64,000 bases of DNA, from contig NZ_JAQZSG010000024.1 of assembly GCF_028745515.1 (NCBI RefSeq), positions 1-64,000 of the forward strand, in the 5' to 3' direction. The DNA comes from Paenibacillus thermotolerans (GTDB lineage: Bacteria > Bacillota > Bacilli > Paenibacillales > YIM-B00363). Made by a program: the position numbers and the translations under genes. The notes under the pieces were generated by a model that was given only the letters and a program-made list of their open reading frames with translations, was not told the origin of the DNA and made no database searches. Within the stretch, counting starts at the first letter, position 1. Each line of letters opens with the position of its first letter. Below are positions 45,574-54,900 of the stretch, in pieces.

Positions 45574-47298
45574 ATGATGAAAACTGTACCCATCCGTCTA
45601 AACCGCATTCAAAATAAAATCGGCCTCGGTTTTCTGGTCGTCGTCATTTTTTTTGTCTTCGCCATTCTTAGCGTAACCCGGCAATTATCCTCTTTCCAAA
45701 AGGAAACGAGGTTCATTACGGATCATGATATGCAAGTACATAGTCTGGCCCAATCCATTGAGAAGGATTTGGTGGATATGGAAACCGGCCAACGAGGTTT
45801 TATTATAACCGGAGAAAACAAATATTTGGACCCGTACAACAACGGCAAATCCAATTGGCAAAAGCACTTTGACGCCCTTTTCCAGCTTGTTGCCGACAAT
45901 CCAAGCCAGCAGGACAACTTGAAAGCCATTCAAAAAAACGTGGAACATTGGATTCAAACGGCCGGCGAGAAAGTAATTGCCTTGAAAAAGGCCAATGATA
46001 ACAAGGGAATCCAGCAGTTTTTCCAGGACGATCCGGGAAAGCAGGATATGGATGCCCTGCGCGAGCAGCTTTCGTCGTTCCGTTCCATCGAAAAACAGCT
46101 TACGTTGAATCGGGTGTCGGCGCTCGAAAAGAAAAACGGTCAACTCCGCTTGCAGCTATACGGCTCTCTGTTGCTGGTACTTATCGTTTCGGTCATCTCG
46201 TCTTACTTCACCGGCGCATTGACGGCCAGGAACGTACGCAAAGTCGGGAACGCCATTGCAGAAATTGCCTCCTCCGGCGGCGATTTGACGAAACGAATTA
46301 CAGTGAAAACCAAGGACGAAACGAAGGATTTGGCCGATCAAACCAACTTGCTGTTATCCAGTCTTCAGAGTATGATCGCCGATATTCAAGGGAAGACGCA
46401 GGAACTGGAACGCTCCTCATCCATGTTGAAGGTTGGCGCAGAAGAGAGTTACAAAGCCGCCGATCAAATCTCTGAATCTGTTCAACGCGTTGCGCAGGGA
46501 GCGGAGCAGCAAGTATCCCAGACGGAGGAGATGTCGGCGATTTTGCAGGAGACGGTATCGGGACTGGAGCAGGTTGCCGTCACGACAACCGACGTCTCCG
46601 GACTTGCCAAGCGGGCGCAGTCCGTCGCGACGGAGAATGCCGGCGAAATGCAGGCAAATGCGGAAAAAATCGGCCAGATTGAAGAAACGTTTTCCGAAAT
46701 TCAGGCTTCCGCCGCGGAACTGGCATCGTTGTCTGTAAAGATTCGGGAAGTGGTCGGATATATTCAGGACGTCTCCAATCAAACCAATCTGTTGTCGCTG
46801 AATGCCGCCATCGAAGCGGCGCGCGCCGGGGAACAAGGGCGCGGATTTGCTGTTGTCGCTGGTGAAATCCGCAAGCTGGCGGACCAGGCGGCGCACTCGA
46901 CCCGCGAGATTCATGACACCATCGAAGTGATGTTGAACGGCATTAACGAACTCGTTCAGAAAGTAGACGAGAACAGCCATGGCGTCAAGGATGGCGTTCA
47001 GGCTATGATGAAAGCCAGCGAGTCGTTCCGGGCCATTATGAACGAAGTGAACAACCTGAGCGTTCAAGTCATGGAAGTTGCCGCTTCTGTAGGACAGATG
47101 TCCGCTGGAAGCAAAGCGATCGAAGGTTCCATTCGGGAAATTACGAAGATTACGGAAGAAACCGCTTCGTTCACTGAAGAGGTTGCAGCCATGACCGAGG
47201 AGCAGGCGGCCACGAGCCAGGAAATGCTGCAGACCGCTCGCCAGCTTGGCGAAATGTCAGATTCTCTCAAAGCGCTAGTCGGCAAGTTCAAAGTGTGA
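45574..47298 (+). CDS. Methyl-accepting chemotaxis protein with CHASE3 sensor
   Basis: This 574-aa protein has RBS AAGGAGAA. TM1 residues 17-36; CHASE3-type extracellular domain ([19 protein letters not shown], about 68-90) to residue 190; TM2 about 193-213; HAMP to about 265; then the MCP signalling coiled coil with hairpin tip [20 protein letters not shown] (about 395-420). It signals to CheA/CheW, which are not in this window. It ends in a clear terminator. Confidence 0.92.
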   Translation: MMKTVPIRLNRIQNKIGLGFLVVVIFFVFAILSVTRQLSSFQKETRFITDHDMQVHSLAQSIEKDLVDMETGQRGFIITGENKYLDPYNNGKSNWQKHFDALFQLVADNPSQQDNLKAIQKNVEHWIQTAGEKVIALKKANDNKGIQQFFQDDPGKQDMDALREQLSSFRSIEKQLTLNRVSALEKKNGQLRLQLYGSLLLVLIVSVISSYFTGALTARNVRKVGNAIAEIASSGGDLTKRITVKTKDETKDLADQTNLLLSSLQSMIADIQGKTQELERSSSMLKVGAEESYKAADQISESVQRVAQGAEQQVSQTEEMSAILQETVSGLEQVAVTTTDVSGLAKRAQSVATENAGEMQANAEKIGQIEETFSEIQASAAELASLSVKIREVVGYIQDVSNQTNLLSLNAAIEAARAGEQGRGFAVVAGEIRKLADQAAHSTREIHDTIEVMLNGINELVQKVDENSHGVKDGVQAMMKASESFRAIMNEVNNLSVQVMEVAASVGQMSAGSKAIEGSIREITKITEETASFTEEVAAMTEEQAATSQEMLQTARQLGEMSDSLKALVGKFKV

Positions 47299-47301
47299 GT
47301 C

Positions 47302-47347
47302 CAAGTCCCGATCTTCCTCGTCTGATAGGATCGGGACTTGAGTTTTT
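47302..47347 (+). terminator. Strong terminator after the MCP gene
   Basis: CAAGTCCCGATC (47,302-47,313) and GATCGGGACTTG (47,329-47,340), followed by AGTTTTTAT. Confidence 0.85.
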
Positions 47348-47451
47348 ATATGTTTCCTCTCTACTACGAATAAATGACTGGACGAGAGAATTAAGTTGCG
47401 ACAAAGTCGTTAAATATCTTAAGTAGCTGTACTTTAATATTGCGAGTTGCA

Positions 47452-48246
47452 TCATACAAGGGAGTTTTGTTTCAAAGAAGAGGATAAAAGACTCGCTCTG
47501 CTGATCAGTTCTCGAAAAGTCAGCGAAAAAAAGTCGGGTACGAGAGACCCGTTGACGACTCCCACCGATGCGGACAAAGCAACGTTCTGAATAACGACGG
47601 GCTGGGAAAGGGCTTCTTCCAATTGCAAGCCATCGTATTCATCACGGCAAGTAATCACAATAAACTCGTCCCCCGCGTACCTGCATACGTAATCCTGTTC
47701 GTTCGTTAATGCACGCAAGCGATTGGAGAACTCGACAAGAAAATCGTCCCCTACCGGATGCCCATGCAATTTGTTGATTTCACCGAAGTTATTGAGATCA
47801 ATAAAGAGCAAACGGAAATGTTGGCGACGGTTCAGAAAATGTTCGCCGATCTGTTGAATATAGGGTGCGCGGTACAGTCCCGTTAGAGGGTCAACGAGCT
47901 GGTTCAGTTTGATTTGAAGCTTCTCGCGGGTCACAATCCCGAGTACCTGATCTTCATGAACTACAAGAAGTCGTTCAATGCGATGCCGCTCCATCGATTC
48001 CAGCGCATCCCAAGCAAACTGGTCAGGCGAAATGCTGATCGGGTTTGGGGTCATCGCGTCGGCTGCAATCCGATTGGGGTGGGAAGAACGGATGTCCCGC
48101 GACGTAATAATTCCTACGATTGTTCCATGATCTGTGACGACCAACGAACCGATCTCAAGTTCATTCATCATATCGGACACGTACTGAACGCTCCGTTCCA
48201 CTGAAACCGTATAGACAGGGGACGACATGAATTCCGCCACCTTCAT
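47452..48246 (-). CDS. CBS-pair plus GGDEF protein
   Basis: This 264-aa protein has two CBS motifs (residues about 1-55 MSSPVYTVSVERSVQYVSDMM...GIITSRDI; and about 60-115 ADAMTPNPISISP...LGIVTREKL), then a GGDEF domain (DPLTGLYRAPYI, DLNNFGEINK, RYAGDEFIV with A in place of the first G, which is tolerated in active cyclases). The CBS pair may bind an adenyl nucleotide and gate the cyclase. Overlaps the upstream small gene by 4 nt. Likely part of the riboswitch-controlled EAL operon. Confidence 0.88.
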   Translation of the reverse strand: MKVAEFMSSPVYTVSVERSVQYVSDMMNELEIGSLVVTDHGTIVGIITSRDIRSSHPNRIAADAMTPNPISISPDQFAWDALESMERHRIERLLVVHEDQVLGIVTREKLQIKLNQLVDPLTGLYRAPYIQQIGEHFLNRRQHFRLLFIDLNNFGEINKLHGHPVGDDFLVEFSNRLRALTNEQDYVCRYAGDEFIVITCRDEYDGLQLEEALSQPVVIQNVALSASVGVVNGSLVPDFFSLTFRELISRASLLSSSLKQNSLV

Positions 48247-48596
48247 TGCAGCTCCACCTCCCGCTGAACCGATACCGAAATTTTCAGTTCCGAACGAAGA
48301 ACCATGTTGTCGCTGATCAACCGGTCCGCTTCTTCCAATATGATTTGCATCAGCAAACGTTCGTCCAACATCTGAAGAAGAGAGTTCCGAATTAAGACCG
48401 CTTCAATTTTGGCGTGCTCCAGTTTAACGATTGTAAATTGTTCCGGTGATATCGCCTGCGCCATTCGCTTTACCGCTTCCGGCCCGATCGGGGCTTTTTT
48501 CCCGATGATCAACAAATCCTGCATAGGCGGAACTTCAAACTCTGAAATTTTCAAGGAGAGCATGGCTTTCCGGAAATAGTTCAGTTTATCCTGCAT
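48243..48596 (-). CDS. Hypothetical protein between EAL and CBS-GGDEF genes
   Basis: This 117-aa predicted alpha/beta protein (MQDKLNYFRKAMLSLKISEFEVPPMQDLLIIGKKAP...). Overlapping ATGA stop/start with the CBS-GGDEF gene indicates a coupled unit. Probably a regulator or adaptor of the neighbouring c-di-GMP enzymes. No family recognised. Confidence 0.7.
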   Translation of the reverse strand: MQDKLNYFRKAMLSLKISEFEVPPMQDLLIIGKKAPIGPEAVKRMAQAISPEQFTIVKLEHAKIEAVLIRNSLLQMLDERLLMQIILEEADRLISDNMVLRSELKISVSVQREVELQ

Positions 48597-48641
48597 CCTG
48601 ATTACTCCTTCATGTTCGGGTGAGACTTCACGTTCGACCGT

Positions 48642-49358
48642 TTACGTTAACCGATTCGGTTTACCGAATAAATAGCCTTGTCCCATCTTGATGCCTAATG
48701 ACAGCGCGGTATCCAAATCCTCTTCCTTTTCGATTCCTTCCAGGATCAGATTGGCCTCGTCATGGCAGTACTCGGCAAACAGCGCGACAACTTTTTGTTT
48801 TTTCCTGGATGTACTCAAGTCAGAGGCGAAGAATCGGTCGATTTTGATAAAATCCGGCGAGACGTCCACAATATTTCGAAAAGATGTTGTTCCATCTCCT
48901 ACATCGTCCAGGGCTATAAGGAAGTTCTGTTCACGCAGCAAACGGACGGCATCTCTGAAAGAAGCACTTTTCCATAAGAGGCCCTCATAAATGGACTCGT
49001 TAATCTCAAATACGATTTGGTTTCTAAATCGCTCGAATCGCTCGACAAGGGAGTCGAGTAAGTCGATAAATAAAGGCGAGACCAAAGTTGAAGGGAATAT
49101 GTTGATAAACAACAAGTTATGTTCCCGTGAGCCCGGAAATTCGAAGTAGGCTGAAATCGCCTGCAAAATTGAAAAAGAATCGACTTCGAACAACTTGTTC
49201 TGCTCCATGGCGCGCTGAAATAAAAGATCCGGATTCATGTTGGAGTTACTGCGAATGAGGGCCTCGTAACCAAGGATTCTCTTTTCGGGAAACCCCAAGA
49301 TGGGCTGGAACACATGATAAAAATCGTTTTGTACAATTAATTGTTCAATATTCGGCAT
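48642..49358 (-). CDS. EAL-domain c-di-GMP phosphodiesterase
   Basis: Start ATG 49358 (MPNIEQLIVQ) because AAAGGGAG lies 8 nt upstream; the open frame reaching 49,493 runs through the riboswitch and is not coding. 238 aa. EAL signature GYEALIR (about residue 30), FEINES, LDDVGDG, IKIDRFFA, ILEGIE and GQGYLFGKP. Most catalytic acids are present (E of EAL, N and D-D, E of LEGIE), with DDFG changed to DDVG. It hydrolyses c-di-GMP to pGpG. Controlled by the GEMM-I leader upstream. Confidence 0.9.
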   Translation of the reverse strand: MPNIEQLIVQNDFYHVFQPILGFPEKRILGYEALIRSNSNMNPDLLFQRAMEQNKLFEVDSFSILQAISAYFEFPGSREHNLLFINIFPSTLVSPLFIDLLDSLVERFERFRNQIVFEINESIYEGLLWKSASFRDAVRLLREQNFLIALDDVGDGTTSFRNIVDVSPDFIKIDRFFASDLSTSRKKQKVVALFAEYCHDEANLILEGIEKEEDLDTALSLGIKMGQGYLFGKPNRLT

Positions 49359-49384
49359 CGAGGCTACTCCCTTTGCTGGAGAAT

Positions 49385-49418
49385 CAAAATAAGAAGCCAC
49401 CCCGATTTGGGGCAGCTT
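49385..49418 (-). terminator. Riboswitch-linked terminator of the EAL operon
   Basis: On the minus strand AAGCTGCCCC - AAATC - GGGGTGGCTT - CTTATTTTG, between the GEMM-I aptamer and the EAL gene RBS. Confidence 0.7.
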
Positions 49419-49433
49419 TGAGCTCGGAAGCAT

Positions 49434-49512
49434 CATTTCGGCAACCCAGCTACCATAGATATCATCCTTAGGCCTGAAGTTTTGCGCCCCCATTTTTCAA
49501 TGGGTTTGCCGT
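49434..49512 (-). ncRNA. c-di-GMP-I riboswitch (GEMM-I) upstream of the EAL gene
   Basis: The minus strand reads ACGGCAAACCCATTGAAAAA-TGGGGGCGCAAAACTTCAGG-CCTAAGGATG... TATGGTAGCTGGGTTGCCGAAATG. The hallmarks GGCAAACC, GNRA-capped hairpin (CCCATTGAAAAATGGG), GGCGCAAA, GGCCTAA and GTAGC-GGGTTGCCGA are all present and in order. A terminator follows. The product gene degrades the ligand, so this is probably feedback control. Confidence 0.85.
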
Positions 49513-49740
49513 TTCGTTTTTTATGATCCTGAAAGAAAGGGATCAGCCTGAAGACCTACAAATAGATCCCCCTTTTTGAATAAAGTTAGATCATTTACGA
49601 CAAAATCCTTCTTTATACCCAATAATTCGCGCAAAAAGCGCCAACTCCTTCCGAACGGGTGCTCCTAAGGGATTGCATTTATCCAAAAATAGTTAAATGC
49701 CTCAATTATCATTTGTCATAAAGAATCGCGGTAGATAAGC

Positions 49741-49785
49741 AAGCAAGCGGTTGGTCCTGATCGTCCCAACCGCTTGCTTTTTCAT
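49741..49785. terminator. Strong hairpin terminator
   Basis: AAGCAAGCGGTTGG (49,741-49,754) pairs with CCAACCGCTTGCTT (49,766-49,779) followed by TTT on the plus strand. It separates the EAL leader from the XRE gene, which ends at 49,802 on the minus strand. Confidence 0.75.
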
Positions 49786-49801
49786 AGTTTATATCACTTC
49801 T

Positions 49802-50146
49802 CTACAAATCTTCGGTTGCCGGTTCCAACAGTTCCCGTAAAATACGATACGCTTGTCGCTGTTTGGCATCGTTGTGTTTGAGCAACAAGAGAATGCTGGC
49901 CCATAACCTTTTTTTTTGTTGCAGATTGGCCTCTTTCTCGTCGTTGAATAAATCGAATACGCTCATATGTAATGCCAAAGCAATTTTTTCAATCGTTTGA
50001 AGTTTGACGTTTTTTTCGCCGCGTTCAATCTGTCCAAGATATGTCGCGGCCATGCCGATCGTTTCGGCTAGTTTTTCTTGCGTCAAGTTGTGCTCGATGC
50101 GGTGTAAGCGAATTTTTGCTCCAACGATTTGCGCAAAAGTAGCCAT
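49802..50146 (-). CDS. XRE-family regulator next to the Spo0E/Sda-like gene
   Basis: This 114-aa protein has HTH NLTQEKLAETIGMAATYLGQIERGEKNVKLQTIEKIALAL. The C-terminal helix pair matches that of the 40,544 regulator in position and pattern. Divergent from the Spo0E-like gene at 50,335; palindrome GAGTACTC at 50,204-50,211 is a likely operator and resembles those near the other XRE genes. Probably a repressor of the divergent gene. Confidence 0.88.
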   Translation of the reverse strand: MATFAQIVGAKIRLHRIEHNLTQEKLAETIGMAATYLGQIERGEKNVKLQTIEKIALALHMSVFDLFNDEKEANLQQKKRLWASILLLLKHNDAKQRQAYRILRELLEPATEDL

Positions 50147-50334
50147 GTCGTCTTTTACAACCCCTCTCTATAGTAAAGTGTAGTCAAAGCGGTTAGAGGG
50201 ATGGAGTACTCTTAAACTACAGTAAATCCTCTTTATTGTACCTTTAAATTGTTTAAGCTATAATTTTCCACGGAGTTGCAAAGTCAAGTCACATATTCCT
50301 TTATGTTTAGATTGGATAAAAGGAGTCGAAAGTT

Positions 50335-50652
50335 ATGCATCATGTCATGATCGCTGCACAGACTGTATTATATGGGAAACGGCAGGAAATCGGCTTGAGC
50401 CATAATCAAGTGGTCCAGCTTTCCAAGGAGATTACGAGACTGACTCGATTATTGGAAAACGTAAGTCAACAGACTGAGAATGGAATGCGAGAAATAAGGG
50501 GGAGGGTTGCCACGAGGCTGCTTAGCAAGGAGCAACTGCTCGAATGTATAGCGACAGCTTGGAACATGGGACTTGAAGAAGAGTTTGTTGCTTTTTTGTT
50601 CAAGAAACTGCTATGGATGGAATCCGATACGAAATTGTCCGAAATGGAATAG
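50335..50652 (+). CDS. Spo0E-like protein with Sda-like C-terminal half
   Basis: This 105-aa protein has RBS AAAGGAG about 10 nt before ATG. Residues about 10-42 (LYGKRQEIGLSHNQVVQLSKEITRLTRLL) follow the Spo0E two-helix pattern (…GLS---V--LS-E---LI). Residues about 63-96 (LSKEQLLECIATAWNMGLEEEFVAFLFKKLL) resemble the helical hairpin of Sda (LS-E-L-E-Y-KA--M-L--DFI-LI), which blocks sporulation kinases. If both hold, one protein could act at two steps of the phosphorelay. Neither part has been tested; the pattern match is by eye. Confidence 0.5.
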   Translation: MHHVMIAAQTVLYGKRQEIGLSHNQVVQLSKEITRLTRLLENVSQQTENGMREIRGRVATRLLSKEQLLECIATAWNMGLEEEFVAFLFKKLLWMESDTKLSEME

Positions 50653-50757
50653 GAGGTTGTCTTCAGAAAGAATGCTTGATGGACGTATTATATTCTTGTA
50701 TCCCGGAGTATCTTCAATGAAGTTGAAAATGGTTACGGCATTGCTGCCGACGTGGAA

Positions 50758-50786
50758 GCGCGATTGATCGCATGCATCAATCGCGC
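50758..50786. terminator. Perfect 11-bp hairpin between convergent units
   Basis: GCGCGATTGAT - CGCATGC - ATCAATCGCGC. There is no T-run, but it lies between the Spo0E/Sda-like gene and the end of the convergent ger operon, where a bidirectional stop is expected. Confidence 0.5.
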
Positions 50787-50831
50787 CGCGAATCCATGAT
50801 TTGAACATCGGAATTTCTTTAGATTTAACAT

Positions 50832-51986
50832 CTAGGTTTGGCTAGGCTTTAACTTGTACCTCCCCGTATTGGTCAGTTGAACATGGATTCGTATGTTTCG
50901 TAAAGAATCCTCATGCAGCACAAAATGATTTTCGTCTTCGATCCGGTGCCATACCGAGGGATAGCGTCGAAACAACGACTCGCCCAGATTATAAACATCA
51001 ACCTTCCGCTCAAAGCCTTTCCGGTAAGTATGGCGAATTTGTTCTTCAATCTTTCGTTCGGCCAGGTCGATCAATTCTTTCTCGGACATTTCCTGATGCA
51101 ATTCGTTAATGCCTGCCTTTACCGTTAGCTCGACGTCAAAATAAACGCGAAGATCTTGAACAGACGGCTTGATGCGCACTTTTGGCTTCTCCATGACCAA
51201 TACAGCCGCTAACGATTTTTCACGTTCGAGAGAAAGCGGCACGCGAACCGTCTTTTTATGCATCCAAGGCAATCCTTGCAAATCGTCCGGATCCAATTCT
51301 CCATGGTACCGATTGTTCCAAAACACGGTTATACCTGCATATTCTAACAACGGATGCGTTTTTCTGCTTACTTCCCACTGATTTTTCTCAATCCGTAGAG
51401 CAGGCAGGTAACTCATCCGCGAATCTTCTTTCAGCGTCATGACAAATTGATACAACCTGATCGGTGAAATGATCGATCGTTGCCGATACTGGTCCTCCGG
51501 ATTGTGCAAAATGGACATCATCGGAGACTCATTAAAGAACGGAGTTGAGTTGAAAATATCTTCAATCGATTCTTTGGTACTGAAAACCCAAACCAAATAG
51601 CGGATTTCCCTGTAACGGTTCAGCAAATCCAATACATCTTGAAATTTATTCTGTTTCAGAATGTGTTCGTTGAACACGAGCGTGGAAACATGACCCCAAA
51701 ACACTCTTTGTTGCGACGTCTCATATAAATTGTTTGCAGCTTCCGTAAACGATGCGCCTGTTCCTTTACCGACCCATACAGGTGCTTCCCTCGATTTTTG
51801 TTGTCCTTCCAACTTGGCGACGCTGGAAAAATCAATAAGTTGCAAATACACAATGTACTTTCCGTCACGATAATCGAACCCGATGGCGGTTGCATAACTA
51901 ATATTTTGGATTTCCTTAATATTCCAGCAACCGGTCGTGATGACGAGTAAAGCAATCAAGATTCCTGTTATTTTCATGCCTTTCAT
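50832..51986 (-). CDS. gerAC: Germinant receptor lipoprotein subunit C, second operon
   Basis: This 384-aa lipoprotein has signal peptide MKGMKITGILIALLVITTGC (lipobox ITTGC), then WNIKEIQNISYATAIGFDY, the conserved GerAC start. RBS GGGGAGAA. It is paralogous to the copy at 23,805 along its whole length (shared ...LLDLLNRYREIRYLVWVFST, INELHQEMSEKELIDLAERKIE). Last gene of a B-A-C operon on the minus strand; overlaps gerAA by 4 nt. Confidence 0.92.
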   Translation of the reverse strand: MKGMKITGILIALLVITTGCWNIKEIQNISYATAIGFDYRDGKYIVYLQLIDFSSVAKLEGQQKSREAPVWVGKGTGASFTEAANNLYETSQQRVFWGHVSTLVFNEHILKQNKFQDVLDLLNRYREIRYLVWVFSTKESIEDIFNSTPFFNESPMMSILHNPEDQYRQRSIISPIRLYQFVMTLKEDSRMSYLPALRIEKNQWEVSRKTHPLLEYAGITVFWNNRYHGELDPDDLQGLPWMHKKTVRVPLSLEREKSLAAVLVMEKPKVRIKPSVQDLRVYFDVELTVKAGINELHQEMSEKELIDLAERKIEEQIRHTYRKGFERKVDVYNLGESLFRRYPSVWHRIEDENHFVLHEDSLRNIRIHVQLTNTGRYKLKPSQT

Positions 51987-53533
51987 TTTGATTGTTCTCC
52001 CCGGTTTGTATCGTCAATCGTATGAAGCATCTCCGGACGCTTTCTCTTCCACGCTAATGGCAACCGAAACAAAGCATGCGGTAAATCTTTAAAAAACGGA
52101 GGAGACATCGGGGCCAGATACGGAACCCCGAAAGACTGAAGAGACGCCAGCAAAACCAGCAACAAAAATACGCCGAGAAAAAAACCGTATAAACCGAATA
52201 TGCAAGAAAATATAAACAGTATGATTCTCAGTATGCTCACCGCACCTCCTAACGCCTGATTGGTAAGTGTTGCGCCGAATACATGCGTGATCGCGCCGAT
52301 GATCACGATTCCGGGCGACAAAATTCCGGCTCGAATGGCTGCATCGCCCAAGATTAAGCCTCCTACAACGGTAAGTGTCGAACCGATAGAGGAAGGAAGG
52401 TGAACGCCGGCCTCGCGCAACATTTCAAGAAAAATGAGCGCAAGAAACATCTCCAGGCCGGTGGATAAGGGGATCCCGAGACGATTCACGGTCAGCGTCG
52501 CCAGCAAGTAAAATGGAAGCTGGTCTTGATGATAAGAAAGCAGGCAGAGCCAAAATGCGGGAAGCATGAGCGACACGAATAAACCTAACAACCGCAACAT
52601 TTGTCCGAACGTTGAGGATAACGCTGTAAAATGAATGTCTTCCGGCGTTTTGATCAGGAGCATTAAGTTAGCCGGGCCAATTAATGCCGCCGGCGTTCCG
52701 TCCACCAATATAACAAATCGCCCGTTCGTCAAGCAGTTGACGGTAAAGTCGGGTCTTCCGGTATACGCCATAAGGGGAAATAACGCCCATGTCGGTTCAA
52801 TCATTTCTTCAAGTTCCGTAGCGCTGAATACTCCGTCTATCGTTATCTTCTGCAGGCGCTGTTTCACCTCCTGTATGACCTTTGGATCGGCGATATCGTA
52901 CATATACATCAATCCGATCCGGGTTTGCGTACGTTCGCCAAGCACCATTTGCTCATAGGCTAACGAAGGCGATTTAAGCCGTTTGCGGATGAGCGCGGCA
53001 TTGGTGGCCAACTCTTCCACAAAACAATCCTTGGCTCCCCGAACGGAGACTTCGACATTTGATTCTTCCGGTTTTCTCGCCGGAAGCTTGGCAATATCAA
53101 CGGAACAGATGATCTGAAGCGCAGGAATATACATGAGCAATTTGCCTTCAAACACCTGTTGTGTTGCTTTCCGTTGCCAATTATCATCCGGCAGACGTTC
53201 CAGTTGAAGCTGACTCGCCGTTTGAAGCATGCCCGCGTCCGTAAAGCCGTATGTCTCATAAAAACGTTGCAAACGGGGAAGCACCACCTCATGAATCATA
53301 TGTTGGCTATCGCTCATCCCTTCGCAGAAGACGAATAGTACGGTTGAACGTTCCTCCAGTGCGTTCAAGGTGTAAGTATGATGCTTGACATCGGCGCAAC
53401 GATTGAACAAATTTAAAATAACTGAAGCATCGGCCAGTTCAACGGCTGGCCGTTCGGAAGTTGAAGGGGATGGTTGAAAAGAGTCGGCGACAGATTTTTT
53501 GAAAACAAACGGCCTCAACCCCCTTTTGAACAT
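51983..53533 (-). CDS. gerAA: Germinant receptor subunit A, second operon
   Basis: This 516-aa protein has hydrophilic N-half with ...KLPARKPEESNVEVSVRGAKDCFVEEL and a TM C-half including LALIFLEMLREAGVHLPSSIGSTLTVVGGLILGDAAIRAG. Same architecture and length as the copy at 22,282. Six nt after gerAB, 4-nt overlap with gerAC. Confidence 0.93.
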   Translation of the reverse strand: MFKRGLRPFVFKKSVADSFQPSPSTSERPAVELADASVILNLFNRCADVKHHTYTLNALEERSTVLFVFCEGMSDSQHMIHEVVLPRLQRFYETYGFTDAGMLQTASQLQLERLPDDNWQRKATQQVFEGKLLMYIPALQIICSVDIAKLPARKPEESNVEVSVRGAKDCFVEELATNAALIRKRLKSPSLAYEQMVLGERTQTRIGLMYMYDIADPKVIQEVKQRLQKITIDGVFSATELEEMIEPTWALFPLMAYTGRPDFTVNCLTNGRFVILVDGTPAALIGPANLMLLIKTPEDIHFTALSSTFGQMLRLLGLFVSLMLPAFWLCLLSYHQDQLPFYLLATLTVNRLGIPLSTGLEMFLALIFLEMLREAGVHLPSSIGSTLTVVGGLILGDAAIRAGILSPGIVIIGAITHVFGATLTNQALGGAVSILRIILFIFSCIFGLYGFFLGVFLLLVLLASLQSFGVPYLAPMSPPFFKDLPHALFRLPLAWKRKRPEMLHTIDDTNRGEQSK

Positions 53534-53539
53534 GGGAAT

Positions 53540-54628
53540 TCACCTCCTCATTCTGTTGGAAATCCAGATTTTCGCGACAAACAATGCCGTCAAGCCCAAA
53601 GCAGAGTAAACAGACGCCGGGAAAAACACGCTCCCAAGAAAATCGAGGAACAGTGCATCACTCACGGGCAGCACAACGACAACGATCATCAGCGCGCCGT
53701 ATAGGATGAGCCACGGCAATCGCTTGCCCGGTTTCCAAATGTCAACCATAAGAAACAGGGCCAGCGAGACGCGAACAAACGTGCCGGAAAGCCACTGGTA
53801 GATGGAGAAGAAATCAAGGTGCGAAATATATTGCCCGAGTTGAACCAAACGCCATTGCTCGTATGCAGGGTAGCGTTGATTTGCCGCCTCAGCAGGTCCA
53901 AACACGGCGATGGCACCCATCAGCGGTCCCAGAATCAATCCGGCAAGCAGCACATTCACCAGCATGAGAGTGCCGAAGCGAGGACGTTTGGATAAATGCT
54001 CCTGATAAAAAAGGATGCAGATGATCTCCAAAAGCCCCCCAGCCGCATATAATGCGCCTTTCCATACAGGCTCCCACCCGAACTCGAAGACCGGAAACAG
54101 CAGGCTGTAATCCTTATACTTGTAGTTGGCTGTCATCACAAAATCGCCGAGCACGATCACAACCGGGAGCAAAATGCCGGTGACGATTGCAATCACGCGC
54201 AACCCGGCATATGCCGCCAATAGATTGCATCCGACTCCCGCAAGTACTAACGCCAAAGCCGGCGTCTGCGGCAAATAGGAGGCAATCGTCCATGTGATGG
54301 TGTCTTTTAGCGAAATGGCGCCCATTACGAACATATATATCGTGAAAAAAACGAGCATACCGGTTGCAGGCAGTTTGCCGAAATGACGATACAACCAGGT
54401 TTTGACCGGCGTCCCGTTCATGTTTTTGAGAATATAAGATAAACAGGTGATCCAGACTGGCGATACTGCCAATACGGCTAAAACGGATATCCAGGCATCT
54501 CTTTGGGAAGCAGTCAGCAGAAGCGGGATAATAATGACGTGATTCAGAATGCCGATCGCCATCAGGATCAGCATATATCCTTGCAGCAACGATATTTTAT
54601 GATTGACCGATGCGATAGTTGTCACCAC
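53540..54628 (-). CDS. gerAB: Germinant receptor subunit B, second operon
   Basis: This 362-aa protein has ten TM helices; GTG start at 54,628 or 54,625. It shares long blocks with the copy at 21,212 (LNHVIIIPLLL, LKNMNG, ISLKDT-TWTIA, GPLMG-IA--GP-EAA-QRYPA-EQWR, LDFFSIYQWLSGT). First gene of the operon. The GC content is nearer to that of the ICE than the first operon's, so the two copies were probably acquired separately rather than duplicated here. Confidence 0.9.
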   Translation of the reverse strand: MVTTIASVNHKISLLQGYMLILMAIGILNHVIIIPLLLTASQRDAWISVLAVLAVSPVWITCLSYILKNMNGTPVKTWLYRHFGKLPATGMLVFFTIYMFVMGAISLKDTITWTIASYLPQTPALALVLAGVGCNLLAAYAGLRVIAIVTGILLPVVIVLGDFVMTANYKYKDYSLLFPVFEFGWEPVWKGALYAAGGLLEIICILFYQEHLSKRPRFGTLMLVNVLLAGLILGPLMGAIAVFGPAEAANQRYPAYEQWRLVQLGQYISHLDFFSIYQWLSGTFVRVSLALFLMVDIWKPGKRLPWLILYGALMIVVVVLPVSDALFLDFLGSVFFPASVYSALGLTALFVAKIWISNRMRR

Positions 54629-54900
54629 TTTCCGAAGGAACCTCTTCTTATGTTATCCCATTTCCCCCTTGCGAAAACATCGTGCCTGAATAGACGTAGA
54701 GCCTTTTGATTCAGTCGATCGACAGCGAGAGCTGACGACGACGTTCATAGGGGAAGCTGACGAAAGGCAAGGAATTGGACATTTTCTGTCGAATATGTCC
54801 GAAGTGTGTCCATGGTTGTCCAGTATTGTATAGGAATGGATAGTTTATTACTGTGTGTTACAGGTGTCTTTCCATAAGGCATCCAAAGGAGGAAAGCCCA

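Noticed and set aside
49359-49493. N-terminal extension of the EAL protein (MGAQNFRPKD...)
   Set aside because: This stretch is the GEMM-I riboswitch and its terminator; the strong RBS AAAGGGAG points to ATG 49358.
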